64,000 nucleotides of DNA, taken from the NCBI GenBank assembly GCA_025362495.1, contig JANYGI010000178.1, positions 1 through 64,000 of the forward strand, given 5' to 3'. Under the pieces are notes generated by a model. The model had not been told where the DNA came from, searched no databases, and saw nothing but the letters and a program-made list of their open reading frames with translations. Numbering within the stretch: position 1 is the first letter of the stretch; each line of letters begins with the position of its first letter. Below are positions 45,653-55,217 of the stretch, in pieces. Origin of the DNA: Byssovorax sp. (lineage in GTDB: Bacteria > Myxococcota_A > Polyangia > Polyangiales > Polyangiaceae). The translations under genes and the position numbers were made by a program.

Positions 45653-46840
45653 GTGACACCCCTCCACATTTTCTGGATCGGCTCCGCTGCCGCCTGGCTC
45701 GTCGTCGTCCTCGCGGCGGGCATCCGTCGCAACCGCCTGTTCGCCATGTTCGCGGGCGTGCTCGTCGGCATTCACACGCTGATCTCGTGCGGCCTGGCTC
45801 GCCACGTCGGCCCTCTATTTCAGGTGTTCGCGGCGCTCCAGGCCACGGTCTACATCAACTACTTCTTCCTCTCGAAGCCGCGGATGCGGCCGTTCGCCTA
45901 CCGCGTGCTCCTCACGTTCCCGGCCTCGTTCTTTGCTGCGGCGACGCTGCTCGCGTTCCCGTGGGCGATCGCCGCGGCCTTCGGCCTCACGCCGCACGGG
46001 CTCTGGATCCCTTACGTCCTCGGCTTCGCCGGCCTCGCCGAGTCGCTCTACATGCGCCGCGAGGTCGTCGATCTCGTCGTCGATCGCGCCAACGTCGAGG
46101 GCCTCGTCCGTCACCCGCGATCGACGCCCCGCGAAGGGCGTCCACTCCGCTTCGTGCAGATCACCGATCCGCACCTCGGCCCGTTCATGCCGGTCTCGCG
46201 CCTGAAGGCGATCTGCCAGCGCGCCGTCGACGAGGCGCCCGATCTGGTGCTGCTCACCGGCGACTTTCTCACGATGGAATCGCAGGAGACGGTCGAGCAC
46301 CTGGCCGAGGCGCTGGCGCCGCTCCGGGCGCTCCCGGGCAAGGTCTTCGCGTGCCACGGCAACCACGATCACGAGGCGCCCGCGCTCGTCGCCGCGGCGC
46401 TCCAGCGGTCGGGCGTGAAGCTGCTCGTCGACGACGCGACGCTGGTCGAGACCGAGGCCGGCCCGGTGCAGATCGTGGGGATGGATTTCCACTTCCGCGG
46501 CCGCAAAGAGAAGATGGAGCGCGTCTGCGCCGAGCACCCGCGCGTGCCCGGAGCGCTGCGCCTCGTGCTCCTCCACGATCCGGGCGCGTTCCGCCATTTG
46601 CCGGTGGGCGAAGGCGATCTGGTGCTCGCGGGCCACACCCACGGCGGCCAGCTCGGGCTGCTCCGCTTCGGGATCCAGTCGACGATCATCCGTCTGTTCT
46701 CGGAGATCCCCGATCACGGGCTCTGGGCGCGCGGTCCCGATCGCCTCTACGTTCACCGCGGCACGGGGCACTACGGCTTCCCGCTCCGCCTCGGCGTGCC
46801 CGCCGAGGAGAGCGTCGTCCGCGTGCACGTGATGCCCTGA
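45653..46840 (+). CDS. Membrane-bound metallophosphoesterase
   Basis: 395 residues from the GTG at 45653, which opens directly onto the first membrane helix. Four helices lie in residues 1-130. The calcineurin-like domain (about 165-380) has ITDPHLGPF, LTGDFLT, CHGNHDHE, LLHDPG and AGHTHGGQ, a full set of metal ligands. It resembles YkuE/YaeI-type phosphodiesterases, some of which act on lipid precursors. The stop abuts the convergent vWA gene stop with no base between (TGATCA). Confidence 0.88.
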   Translation: MTPLHIFWIGSAAAWLVVVLAAGIRRNRLFAMFAGVLVGIHTLISCGLARHVGPLFQVFAALQATVYINYFFLSKPRMRPFAYRVLLTFPASFFAAATLLAFPWAIAAAFGLTPHGLWIPYVLGFAGLAESLYMRREVVDLVVDRANVEGLVRHPRSTPREGRPLRFVQITDPHLGPFMPVSRLKAICQRAVDEAPDLVLLTGDFLTMESQETVEHLAEALAPLRALPGKVFACHGNHDHEAPALVAAALQRSGVKLLVDDATLVETEAGPVQIVGMDFHFRGRKEKMERVCAEHPRVPGALRLVLLHDPGAFRHLPVGEGDLVLAGHTHGGQLGLLRFGIQSTIIRLFSEIPDHGLWARGPDRLYVHRGTGHYGFPLRLGVPAEESVVRVHVMP

Positions 46841-49363
46841 TCAGCGCAGGTGCGCGCTCGCCGCGGTCTCGAGCAGCATCGCGAGCACCAGCGGATCGCC
46901 GCTGCCGGTGCGTGATCCGGCGCTCGATCGCAGCCGCGCGAGGCGATCGGCGTCGCGCAGGAAGAGCGGCTCGTGCAGCGTCTCGGCCGCGGCGCGGAGG
47001 ATCGCTTCCCGCTCCAGCAGCAGCGCCGTCGCGCCGTCGCGATCGCCGCTTTCGATCCTCCACGAGGCCGCAGTGAGCGCCTCGCCGGCCGCGAAGCCCT
47101 GCACGGTGCGCGCGACCGAGGCGTCGATCGTCGCCGCGCTCGCCGCGTCGCCGTTCGCGAACGCGATCTGGATCGGGACCTCTTCGATCACGTTCTTCTT
47201 CGCGATCCGATCCTTGTACTTGAGCTCGATTCCCGCGACCGCGCGCCCTCCCGCGCCGGCCGGCACCTGGAGCTTGAAGAGCAGCGCGTGGGCGTCGGCG
47301 CGCGCGAACGCGGGGATGAAGAAGCGCATGCCGCCCTCGGCGTCGTCCTGCCGATCTTGCTTGATGTGATCGCGCGCCGCGGCCTGCGCGTCGGCCGCGA
47401 TCTCGGTGGTGCGCACCTTCGCGGCCTCGACCTCGCCGAGCCTGCGCGAGCCGTAGACGCGGAGCAGGCCGACGTCGGGCCTGAGGCGCACGCGCACCTC
47501 GACCGTCGTGGCGACCGGATCGAGCCGGCGATCGAGCTCGGTCGAGAGCGCGGGCGCGATCTGATCGGGATCGCGCAGGTAGTAATAGCCGCCGGCGCCG
47601 TCGTCGGCGATCGAGCTCATCAGCGCGCCGTCGTAGTCCGATCCGAGGCCGAACGAGCTGGTCTGGATCCCCTTCTGAAAGGCCTCGAGCGCGAGGTGCG
47701 AGAGGTTATCGCGGTCGGTGACGCCGAAGTTCGCGTGCCCGTCCGAGACCAGGAAAACCACGCGCACGGCGTCGTCGGGGATGCTCTTCAACGCGGCCTG
47801 CTCGTAGCCGAGGCGCAGCCCCTCGCCGATGTTGGTGCCGCCCTGCTCCTTGATGTTCGCGATGGTATCCTTGATCCACCCGCGCCGCGCGCCGACGGCC
47901 CCGTCGGGCACGATCAGATTGGCGTCGGTGGAGAATGTCACCAAAGAAAAATCGTCGGTGGGCGCGAGTCGATCGACGAGCGCGGCGGCGGCGGTTCGGG
48001 CCTTGCTGATCGACTCGCCCGCCATCGATCCGCTGACGTCGAGGACGAGGTGGACCGAGAGATGCGGCCGCGCCGCGGGGGCGATCGCGCTCGATCGCAG
48101 CGCGAGACGAACGTGAAATGTTCCGCCGCCCGGAGGCAGCGCGCCGCGCTCGAGATCGGCGCGCATCGCCAGCGCGTGGCCTTCGGGGACGGCGATATCG
48201 GGCGTGTAGCGCGCGCCGATGTCGCTCACGATCTCGCGCTCACCCGCCGGGACGATGCCGCGCGCGACCGCCGACTCGAAGGCCGCGAGGTGCCCGCCGC
48301 CCGGTCGGTACGTGGTCGCGAAGCGCCCGTTGGGATCGATGGTGACGTTCGAGGCTGCCACCAAAGAGGGAGGCGCCGCGCCGACGCCGACGCCGACGCC
48401 GCCTTGAGCGCCCCCGCTGACGCCGACGCCGCTGAGCCCGAGCCCAGCGCCCCCGCGACCCGCGCCGTGAACGCTGCCCAGACCCACGCCGTCGAGTGGA
48501 TCCTGCGGCGCGTTCGGATCCCCGCCGGCGCCCTGATTGAGCAGCCCGATCATCCCGAACTCGGCCGCGCTGCGGAGCGCTTCGCCGCGCGCGATGTGCG
48601 GATCTGCAGCGACGGCGGGCCCCATCACGCCGTAGCGCTTCGACGTCGACGCCTGGCCCATCGAGCCCTCTTCGCCGCGCGCGCGCACCCCCGTTCCGCC
48701 TTCGTTTTTCGCGTCCTCGGCGCCCTCTGCGACCTGCTCCGTCTCGCGCGCCTCCTGCTGTTTCTCGTCGACGTCCTGGAGCGCCGCCTGGATCGCGTAG
48801 AGCTGATCGGAGGAGATCCCCTCGAGATCATCGGCGGCCGGCGAGGCGGGGAAGCACGAGAGCGATCCGAGCAGGCCGAGGTGGAGCAAGCCCGATCCCA
48901 CCCAGAACGGGACGCTGCGCGTGCGGGGCCTGCGTAGATCGGCGATCGCCGGCGCCGGCTCGGCGGACGTGACGACGAAGACGAGGCCACCGATCTCGAG
49001 CCGCGCCGACGCGCCACGCGGCAGATCGACCAGCCGCGCGCCGTCGATGGGGGCGTAGGCGTCGGCGTGATCGATCATCTCGGCGACGCTGCGCGCCGGG
49101 CCGCCGAGGAGCTTCACGGTCCCGGTCATGCTGCGCACGATCACCAGCCGGATCGTGTCACCTTCACCTGCCACGAATAACGGAGCCCGCGCCACGCCGA
49201 GCGCCGACGCGGGGACGAAGCAGTCACACGCGGCGCCGCGCGATCCCGCTTCGCCCACGTGAAACGATCGGGATGGAGCGAGGTGCGCGACGTGGAGGAC
49301 CGACGCTCCCCACAGGATCCGAACCTCGATGCACGGGGCCGCCTCGTCCGATTTCGTCGCCAT
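46841..49363 (-). CDS. AgmX-like/FHA-like N-terminus fused to vWA domain
   Basis: 840 residues. An N-terminal FHA-like beta domain (about 10-135) of the kind found in AgmX/TonB-type myxobacterial proteins is followed by a single membrane helix (about 152-170), a charged helix (about 185-225), a motif EALRSAAEFGMIGLL (261-275) and a Gly-rich stretch (280-330). Then come a VIT-like spacer and a vWA domain with MIDAS D442-V-S-G-S and VSDGHANFG (about 435-620), and a C-terminal beta/helical part. vWA binds metal-dependent partners at the cell envelope. AgmX relatives take part in gliding; this fused form may link envelope and periplasmic partners. Confidence 0.82.
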   Translation of the reverse strand: MATKSDEAAPCIEVRILWGASVLHVAHLAPSRSFHVGEAGSRGAACDCFVPASALGVARAPLFVAGEGDTIRLVIVRSMTGTVKLLGGPARSVAEMIDHADAYAPIDGARLVDLPRGASARLEIGGLVFVVTSAEPAPAIADLRRPRTRSVPFWVGSGLLHLGLLGSLSCFPASPAADDLEGISSDQLYAIQAALQDVDEKQQEARETEQVAEGAEDAKNEGGTGVRARGEEGSMGQASTSKRYGVMGPAVAADPHIARGEALRSAAEFGMIGLLNQGAGGDPNAPQDPLDGVGLGSVHGAGRGGAGLGLSGVGVSGGAQGGVGVGVGAAPPSLVAASNVTIDPNGRFATTYRPGGGHLAAFESAVARGIVPAGEREIVSDIGARYTPDIAVPEGHALAMRADLERGALPPGGGTFHVRLALRSSAIAPAARPHLSVHLVLDVSGSMAGESISKARTAAAALVDRLAPTDDFSLVTFSTDANLIVPDGAVGARRGWIKDTIANIKEQGGTNIGEGLRLGYEQAALKSIPDDAVRVVFLVSDGHANFGVTDRDNLSHLALEAFQKGIQTSSFGLGSDYDGALMSSIADDGAGGYYYLRDPDQIAPALSTELDRRLDPVATTVEVRVRLRPDVGLLRVYGSRRLGEVEAAKVRTTEIAADAQAAARDHIKQDRQDDAEGGMRFFIPAFARADAHALLFKLQVPAGAGGRAVAGIELKYKDRIAKKNVIEEVPIQIAFANGDAASAATIDASVARTVQGFAAGEALTAASWRIESGDRDGATALLLEREAILRAAAETLHEPLFLRDADRLARLRSSAGSRTGSGDPLVLAMLLETAASAHLR

Positions 49364-49449
49364 CGTCCGCCCTTTCGCCCACGCCAACCGCGCGGCGCAG
49401 GACGGCCATGACAGTGCGGTCGCGACAACGTTCCCGCGTCGCGCGATCG

Positions 49450-51291
49450 CTACGGCTTCTCGGTCCCGGCCGCGGCGCGCGCGGTCCTGGGCGACTCGAG
49501 CGGGCGCCCCGTGATGTCGGTCGGCGGCGGCCGCTCGAGCAGCGAGGGGCCCGCGATCGGCAGGCTGAGCTCGAACACCGCGCCGCCCTTGGTGCCCTTG
49601 CGGTAGTCGATCTCGCCGCCGTGCTCGAACACGATGCGCTGACAGATCGCCAGGCCGAGCCCCGTCCCCTTCTCTTTCGTGGTCGCGTAGGGCTCGAAGA
49701 GACGCGCCTCCATCTCCTCGGGCACGCCGGGCCCGTTGTCGCGCACGACGATCCGCACGCGCTCCCCGGGCATCGGCCCGATCGTCACCACCACGCGCGG
49801 ATCGGGCCGCACCGCCGAGGCCGCGTCGAGCCCGTTCTGGATCAGGTTGGTGAGCACCTGGATCACCTGATCGCGATCGGCCGACACCATCGGGATTTTC
49901 TCGACGACGAGCTCGACCCGCGGGCCGCCGGGCGACTCGGCTCCATCCGGCGACGACGCATGGAGCGTGACGACCGAGCGCGCCACCTTGGCGAGATCGC
50001 ACGGCTCGGGGTTCGGCGCCGGCAGCCGGGCGAAGCGGGTGAACTCGTTGACGATGTTGGCGATGCGGTGCACCTCGCCGAGCACCGTCGCCGTGGCCTC
50101 CTCGAAGTACTCGTCGAAGGCTGGATCGTCGCGCATGCGCAGCCGCCGGAGCGTCTCCACCGCCGCGCGGATCGGCGCGAGCGGGTTCTTGATCTCGTGG
50201 GCGATCTGCCGCGCCACGTCGCGCCGCGCGTGGATCCGCTCGGTCGCGGCGACGCGCCGTCGCATCGTGGTCAGCTCGTCGATGGTGCGGTTGAACGACT
50301 CGGCCAGCGCGGCGATCTCGCTGCCGCCGCGCCCCTTCACGCGCTTGGGCTCGCCGGCGACGACCTCGCGGGTCTCGTGCGCGAGCGCGACCAGCGGCCG
50401 CGAGAGGCTGCGCGCGAGGATGAACGCGATCAGGAGCGCGAGCCCGATCGCCGTGGCGCCGGTGATCACGATCGATCGATCGAGCCTGGCGAGCGCGGTC
50501 TTGAGCTCGTCCTGCGGCACCGAGGCGACGACCTTGAGGCCGGACACCACGGTGAAATCGAGCGGCCTCACCACGACGTCGGCGCTGCTCTTCGGCAGGG
50601 GCGCGCCGGGATCGACGACGGTGAGCTTGACCCGGTACGCGAGGCCGACGCGATCGAGGATCTTGGCGATCTTGCGCGCGCCGACGAGGCCGACGCCGTT
50701 GTTCGGGCGCGCGCAGTGCACCTCCATGGTCGGCTCGGTGCCCACCGTCGTGGGGCGCAACCGCGGCGGCCCCGCGGGCAGCTTGATCAACGCCGCGAGC
50801 CGCGCGTCGCGCGTGCCGATGCGCGCCACGTCGACGGCCCCGAGGATCGCCCCGTCGGCGGTCACCAGCACGAGATCGTCGAGCCGGAGCGCGCTCGCCT
50901 GATCGGGGACGAAGTGACGGATCGCGATCCAGCGGCCGGGATCCAGCGCCTTGATGTCGCCCTTGACCCGATCGAGCTCGAGCTGCGCTTTGTCGACGAA
51001 GGTGTCGTGCTCGCACAGCGGCGAGAGCAGCCCGCGCAGCCCCTCGGCCTCCCACCCGAGCTCCTGGCTCACCCCGCTCGCGGCGGCCTCGATCCGATCG
51101 TTGAAATCGCTCTCGATGATCTCGCGCGATGCGTCACGCACCGACCAGCCGACCAGCGCGGTCGCGAGGACGGCGACGAGGCCAACGGCGAGCAGGAGGC
51201 GGACGGCGAGCGACACGGGAGGTGCCGGGATACTAGCCGCAGATCTGCGCCGGAACGCCCCGGCCTCGCGATCTCGTCCCGCCGATTGCAT
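49450..51291 (-). CDS. Sensor histidine kinase (orphan)
   Basis: 613 residues from the ATG at 51291; a GTG at 51216 would start right before the first membrane helix (VSLAVRLLLAVGLVAVLATALVGW) and is a good alternative. A periplasmic sensor covers about 50-265, then a second helix and a HAMP domain. The DHp box HEIKNPLAPIRAAVETL holds the phosphorylated His, and N (NLIQNGLDAA), G1 (DNGPGVP) and G2 (GTGLGLAI) boxes complete the ATPase. It belongs to the NtrY-like group. No response regulator is adjacent. It diverges from the small lipoprotein gene. Confidence 0.9.
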   Translation of the reverse strand: MQSAGRDREAGAFRRRSAASIPAPPVSLAVRLLLAVGLVAVLATALVGWSVRDASREIIESDFNDRIEAAASGVSQELGWEAEGLRGLLSPLCEHDTFVDKAQLELDRVKGDIKALDPGRWIAIRHFVPDQASALRLDDLVLVTADGAILGAVDVARIGTRDARLAALIKLPAGPPRLRPTTVGTEPTMEVHCARPNNGVGLVGARKIAKILDRVGLAYRVKLTVVDPGAPLPKSSADVVVRPLDFTVVSGLKVVASVPQDELKTALARLDRSIVITGATAIGLALLIAFILARSLSRPLVALAHETREVVAGEPKRVKGRGGSEIAALAESFNRTIDELTTMRRRVAATERIHARRDVARQIAHEIKNPLAPIRAAVETLRRLRMRDDPAFDEYFEEATATVLGEVHRIANIVNEFTRFARLPAPNPEPCDLAKVARSVVTLHASSPDGAESPGGPRVELVVEKIPMVSADRDQVIQVLTNLIQNGLDAASAVRPDPRVVVTIGPMPGERVRIVVRDNGPGVPEEMEARLFEPYATTKEKGTGLGLAICQRIVFEHGGEIDYRKGTKGGAVFELSLPIAGPSLLERPPPTDITGRPLESPRTARAAAGTEKP

Positions 51292-51325
51292 CGAACCCGT
51301 CGGGGCCCCGTCTCAGGAGCTGCAC

Positions 51326-51775
51326 ATGGTTCTTCCCCTGGCGAGGTCGATGATGAGCTCCACGAAGATCGCAGCGGCAATCGTGACGATGGCTTTCCTG
51401 ACGGGCTGCACGATGCGGACGCAGGCCCCGACCAGCACCACCGCGTACGATTTTTCGGAGCGCGAGGCCTACGGCCAGACCTTCGGTGCGTCGCCCACGT
51501 ATGCGGGCCAGGACACCTCGTGGACGACCTCGGCGCCAGCCCGCGCGGTCGTCGGTTCTCGCCAGTCGAAGTCGGAGGCCACCGAGGCCGCGCCGGCCAA
51601 GGCAAAGAACGCCGACGAGGGCACCGAGGGCAAATTCGGCTCGGTTCCTGCGACGGAATCGAGGGCAGAGATCGCGCCGTCCGCGCCGGCTCGGTCCGCT
51701 CCGAAGCCGGTCGCGACGCCTGTTCAACGCGGACAATCCCCCGCGTTGCCCGGCGCTGGCACCTCCAGCCACTGA
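51326..51775 (+). CDS. Small Ala/Pro-rich lipoprotein
   Basis: 149 residues; AGGAG lies about 7 nt before the ATG. A signal segment with a lipobox FLTGC (Cys about 28) is followed by a mature part rich in Ala, Ser, Thr and Pro and poor in ordered structure. Function unknown. It is followed by a strong terminator hairpin and is probably monocistronic. Confidence 0.75.
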   Translation: MVLPLARSMMSSTKIAAAIVTMAFLTGCTMRTQAPTSTTAYDFSEREAYGQTFGASPTYAGQDTSWTTSAPARAVVGSRQSKSEATEAAPAKAKNADEGTEGKFGSVPATESRAEIAPSAPARSAPKPVATPVQRGQSPALPGAGTSSH

Positions 51776-51794
51776 ATTCCACGCCCCCTCCTTC

Positions 51795-51830
51795 GAAGCC
51801 GGCGCGTCCTCTCGGGACCGCCGGCTTCTT
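51795..51830 (+). terminator. Terminator hairpin
   Basis: GAAGCCGGCG (51795-51804) and CGCCGGCTTC (51819-51828) form a perfect 10-bp stem, extended by an inner GTCC/GGAC pairing, with TT after it. It lies 20 bp after the lipoprotein stop. Confidence 0.75.
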
Positions 51831-51958
51831 GCGCTCCGGGCCCCAACACTTCTAGGCTCTCCGCGGGTTGGTCCTGCGGACGCCCTCCGCTGCGCTGCGG
51901 AAGGCGACGCAGGCGTCTCTCCCGGCGCAACGCCGGCCCCTCGGAGCCATCCGCACTT

Positions 51959-54097
51959 ATGAATCTCCGGCAGCTCGGCGCGCCCGCGGCCCTCATCCTT
52001 TTGATGGCCGCCGCTTTCGGCTTTCTCACCAAGGCAATCCCGGCCGAATACGTCTCGAACCTGTTCTGGGTCCTCGGGATCGTATCGATCGTATCGCTCG
52101 TCTACGTCGCGAGCCAGATGCCCCAGAAAGGGCCGGCGATCTCGCTCGGACCGCTGGTCGACGCGCTCAAGGCCGCCGGCCGCGGGAAGAAGCCGCGCGT
52201 GCCGGAAGACGCCGCGGGGGAGCTGGCCGAGGCCTACGACGAGATCGGCCGCGTCGCCAAGCGCAGCGCCGAGCTGACCGAAGAGGTCGAGCGCCTCGAG
52301 CAGCTCGGGCCGGGCACGCCGTCGATCGACGTCACCGCCCTCGTCGAAGCCGCGGGTCGCGCCGCGCAGGGCGAACGCGTGCGGGCACCGTCGGGCGCAT
52401 CGAGCGACGTCGCGCAGCTCTACGGCGAGCTCGCGCAGCTCGGCGAGCGCGTGAGCGAAGCCGAGCGCCGCGAGAAGACGGGCAAGGTCGATCTCCCGGC
52501 CATCATCGACGCCGCGACTCGCGCCGCGCAGGGCGAGCGCGTCCGGCCGCCGTCGGGCGCGTCGAGCGACGTCGCCGAGCTCTACGGCGAGCTCGCGCAG
52601 CTGGGCGAGCGCATCACCGAGGCCGAGCGCCGCGAGAAGACGAGCAGGATCGATCTGCCGTCGATCATCGACGCCGCGGCCCGCGCTGCGAAGGGCGAGC
52701 GCATCCGCGTCCCCGCTGGCGTGACGGCCGACGTGGCCGAGCTCTACGGGGAAATCACCGCCCTCGCCGAGCGCGTCGTCGACGCCGAGCAGCGCGAGAA
52801 GGCCCGCCGCAGCGAGCTCGCGGCCGCCGCGCAGGTGATCGAGGACTCGTTCCCGCGGCTCAACGAGGCCGTCACCAACGTGCTCTCGTCGAGCGAGCAG
52901 GCCACGGGGCACATCCGCGAGATGACGACGTCGCTCGCCAACATCTCGCAGTCGATCGAGACGCTCGCGTCGAGCGCGGAAGAGTCGAGCTCCAGCATCC
53001 TCGAGATGACGGCGACCAACGACGAGACGGCCGAGCAAGTCGGCGAGCTCGGGTCGAGCGTGCGCGAGACGGTGTCGTCGATCGAAGAGATGGCGTACTC
53101 GATCCGCGAGGTCGCCAAGAACGTCGACGCGCTCTCGCTCACGGCGGAAGAGACCAGCTCGTCGATGAACGAGATGGATGTCTCCATCGATCAGGTGCAG
53201 TCGAACGCCAACGAGACGGCGCGCCTCTCCGAGGAGGTCGCGACCGACGCCGAGAAGGGCGCCGAGGCCATTCTCAAGACGATCGGCGAGATCTACCGCA
53301 TCAAGGAGTCGAGCCAGGAGGCCGTGGCCGTCATCTCGAACCTCGGCTTTCGCATCGAGGCCATCGGGCAGATCTTGCAGGTCATCGACGACGTCGCCGA
53401 GCAGACCAACCTGCTCGCGCTCAACGCCGCGATCATCGCCGCGCAGGCCGGCGAGCACGGCAAGGGCTTCGCCGTCGTCGCCGACGAGATCAAGGATCTC
53501 GCCGAGCGCGCCGGCGGCAGCACCAAGGAGATCGCCGAGCTGATCAAGACGATCCAGAGCGAGTCGAAGAACGCCATCGCCGCCGTCGAGCGCGGCGCGC
53601 ACAACGTCGATCGTGGCGTCGAGGTCTCCAACGAGGCCGAGCGCGCGCTCAAGAAGATCCTCGAATCCTCGCAGAAGTCGACCAACATGGTCCGCGCGAT
53701 CGCCCGCGCCACGGTCGAGCAGGCCAAGGGATCGAAGCAGGTCACCGACGCCATCGGGCGCATCGCCGAGACGGTGCAGCAGATCGCGGCGGCGACGGCC
53801 GAGCAGGCGCGCGGCTCGGAGCTGATCATGAAGAGCGCCGAGAAGATGCGCACGATAACGCAGCACGTGGAGCGCTCCAGCCAGGAGCAAGCGCGCGGCG
53901 GACGCCAGATCACCGGGGCCATCGAGCAGATCTCGAACATGGTCAACAGCCTCAACGGCGCGCAGCGCACGCAGATGCGCGGCGGCGAGCAGCTCATCGA
54001 CACGGCGCGCCGCATCGAGGAGTCGGGGCGCAATCAGGAGCAGGCCGTGCGTCAGCTCATGACCGCGTCGGAGCGCCTGCGTCGCGCTGTCGCCTGA
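51959..54097 (+). CDS. Methyl-accepting chemotaxis-like protein with tandem HAMP-like units
   Basis: 712 residues. Two membrane helices (about 7-27 and 32-52) are joined by a very short loop, so there is no periplasmic sensor. Four HAMP-like units follow: a diverged one at about 63-116, then three at 124-177, 178-231 and 232-285 with an exact 54-residue period (each with DLPxIIDAAxRAAxGERxR ... [16 protein letters not shown]). The signalling domain is typical, with [29 protein letters not shown]-type hairpin, but the C-terminus carries no CheR/CheB pentapeptide. No che genes are adjacent. It probably senses something in the membrane or cytoplasm. Confidence 0.88.
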   Translation: MNLRQLGAPAALILLMAAAFGFLTKAIPAEYVSNLFWVLGIVSIVSLVYVASQMPQKGPAISLGPLVDALKAAGRGKKPRVPEDAAGELAEAYDEIGRVAKRSAELTEEVERLEQLGPGTPSIDVTALVEAAGRAAQGERVRAPSGASSDVAQLYGELAQLGERVSEAERREKTGKVDLPAIIDAATRAAQGERVRPPSGASSDVAELYGELAQLGERITEAERREKTSRIDLPSIIDAAARAAKGERIRVPAGVTADVAELYGEITALAERVVDAEQREKARRSELAAAAQVIEDSFPRLNEAVTNVLSSSEQATGHIREMTTSLANISQSIETLASSAEESSSSILEMTATNDETAEQVGELGSSVRETVSSIEEMAYSIREVAKNVDALSLTAEETSSSMNEMDVSIDQVQSNANETARLSEEVATDAEKGAEAILKTIGEIYRIKESSQEAVAVISNLGFRIEAIGQILQVIDDVAEQTNLLALNAAIIAAQAGEHGKGFAVVADEIKDLAERAGGSTKEIAELIKTIQSESKNAIAAVERGAHNVDRGVEVSNEAERALKKILESSQKSTNMVRAIARATVEQAKGSKQVTDAIGRIAETVQQIAAATAEQARGSELIMKSAEKMRTITQHVERSSQEQARGGRQITGAIEQISNMVNSLNGAQRTQMRGGEQLIDTARRIEESGRNQEQAVRQLMTASERLRRAVA
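52328..52813 (+). repeat. Three 162-bp tandem repeats encoding HAMP-like units
   Basis: Three direct repeats, exactly 162 bp (54 codons) in period, inside the chemoreceptor gene. A more diverged copy precedes them (about 52145-52306). The close match of the second and third copies suggests recent duplication or gene conversion. Confidence 0.8.
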
Positions 54098-54155
54098 GCC
54101 ACTCCCCTCCGCTTCCTGTTGAACTCCCCCTCGTTTCTGCTTTGAAGGTCGCCTC

Positions 54156-55157
54156 ATGGCGGTGACGATCGTGGTGCGCGCGGGGGGCGAGGGCTCGCCG
54201 CTCTCCCTCACGCTGGACGCGCCGCGCCTCGTCATCGGCCGCGGCGAGGGATGCGAGGTCCGCCTCCCCGATCCGAGCGTGAGCCACCGGCACGCGTCGC
54301 TGCGGCAGCGCGGCGGCGAGTACCTGCTCGTCGACGAGGGGAGCACCAACGGCACGTACCTCGGCCCCGTGCGCTTGCCGCCGCAGACGCCGCGCGCCGT
54401 TCGCTCGGGCGAGCTGCTGCGCGTGGGCCGCATCTGGCTGGAGGTCCGCATCGAAGCGGCGATCGTGAAGGGCGGCGGCAGCGCCGCGAAGGAGCTCGCG
54501 CTCGAGCTGGTGACGCGCGGGCTCGCGGCCCAGGGCGAAGAGCCGTGGCCGCGCGTGACGGTGCTCGAAGGCCCCGACGAAGGGCGCTCCGTCACGCTGC
54601 GCGACGCGGCCCGCCGCTACGTGATCGGCCGCAGCAAAGAGGCTGATTTGCCGATGGAAGACGCCGCGACGGCGCGACGCCACGTGGAGATCGGGCGCAA
54701 GGGCGACGCCCTCGTCGTGGTCGATCTCGGGTCGACCACCGGCGCGCTGCTCGACGGTCAGCCGCTCGGCGTACGCGAGACGGTGTGGCGCGCGGGGCAA
54801 GAGCTCACCGTCGGGCAGAACGTCCTCGGCTTCGAGAACCCCGCCGCCCTCGCGCTGGCGGAGCTCGAGCGCAGCCCCGACGAGCAGATGCGCCCCGGCG
54901 ACGCGCCCGCGCAGCCCGGCAGCGCCAGCGATCCGCCCGCCGAGGAGACGCCCGCGCCGGACGCCACGAGCGCCGACGAGACGCCTCCGCCCGGCCTCGC
55001 CGACGACGAGCTCAGCGTGCCGATCCGCCGCGGGGGCGCCGCCGTCAAAGCCCCGCGCGAGGGCTCGTGGGGCGCGGTCGACGGCGCCGTCGGCGCGCTC
55101 GCGCTCGCGGTGATGGCCCTCAGCCTCGCGGCCGCCTGGTGGCTCTTCGGCCGCTGA
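54156..55157 (+). CDS. Double-FHA tail-anchored protein
   Basis: 333 residues. A first FHA domain (about 5-100) has VIGRGEGCEVRL, SVSHRHASL and GSTNGTYL. A second (about 130-230) has VIGRSKEADLPM, ARRHVEI and GSTTGALLD (the first Asn replaced). A Pro/Ala/Glu-rich linker leads to a single C-terminal membrane helix (about 312-331). It likely binds phosphothreonine peptides at the inner membrane, downstream of a Ser/Thr kinase. GAAGG lies about 8 nt before the ATG. It starts 58 bp after the chemoreceptor gene, so they may be co-transcribed. Confidence 0.88.
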   Translation: MAVTIVVRAGGEGSPLSLTLDAPRLVIGRGEGCEVRLPDPSVSHRHASLRQRGGEYLLVDEGSTNGTYLGPVRLPPQTPRAVRSGELLRVGRIWLEVRIEAAIVKGGGSAAKELALELVTRGLAAQGEEPWPRVTVLEGPDEGRSVTLRDAARRYVIGRSKEADLPMEDAATARRHVEIGRKGDALVVVDLGSTTGALLDGQPLGVRETVWRAGQELTVGQNVLGFENPAALALAELERSPDEQMRPGDAPAQPGSASDPPAEETPAPDATSADETPPPGLADDELSVPIRRGGAAVKAPREGSWGAVDGAVGALALAVMALSLAAAWWLFGR

Positions 55158-55173
55158 AACGGCTCGATCACGA

Positions 55174-55198
55174 CGATAGTGTCACAACGACACTATCG
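55174..55198. terminator. AT-richer perfect hairpin between convergent genes
   Basis: CGATAGTGT (55174-55182), a 7-nt loop, ACACTATCG (55190-55198). It is unusual here for its low GC. It sits between the stops of the FHA gene (55157) and the GYF-like gene (55218). It could end transcription from both sides or bind a regulator. Confidence 0.55.
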
Positions 55199-55217
55199 CT
55201 CGAAGCGGCGACGACGC

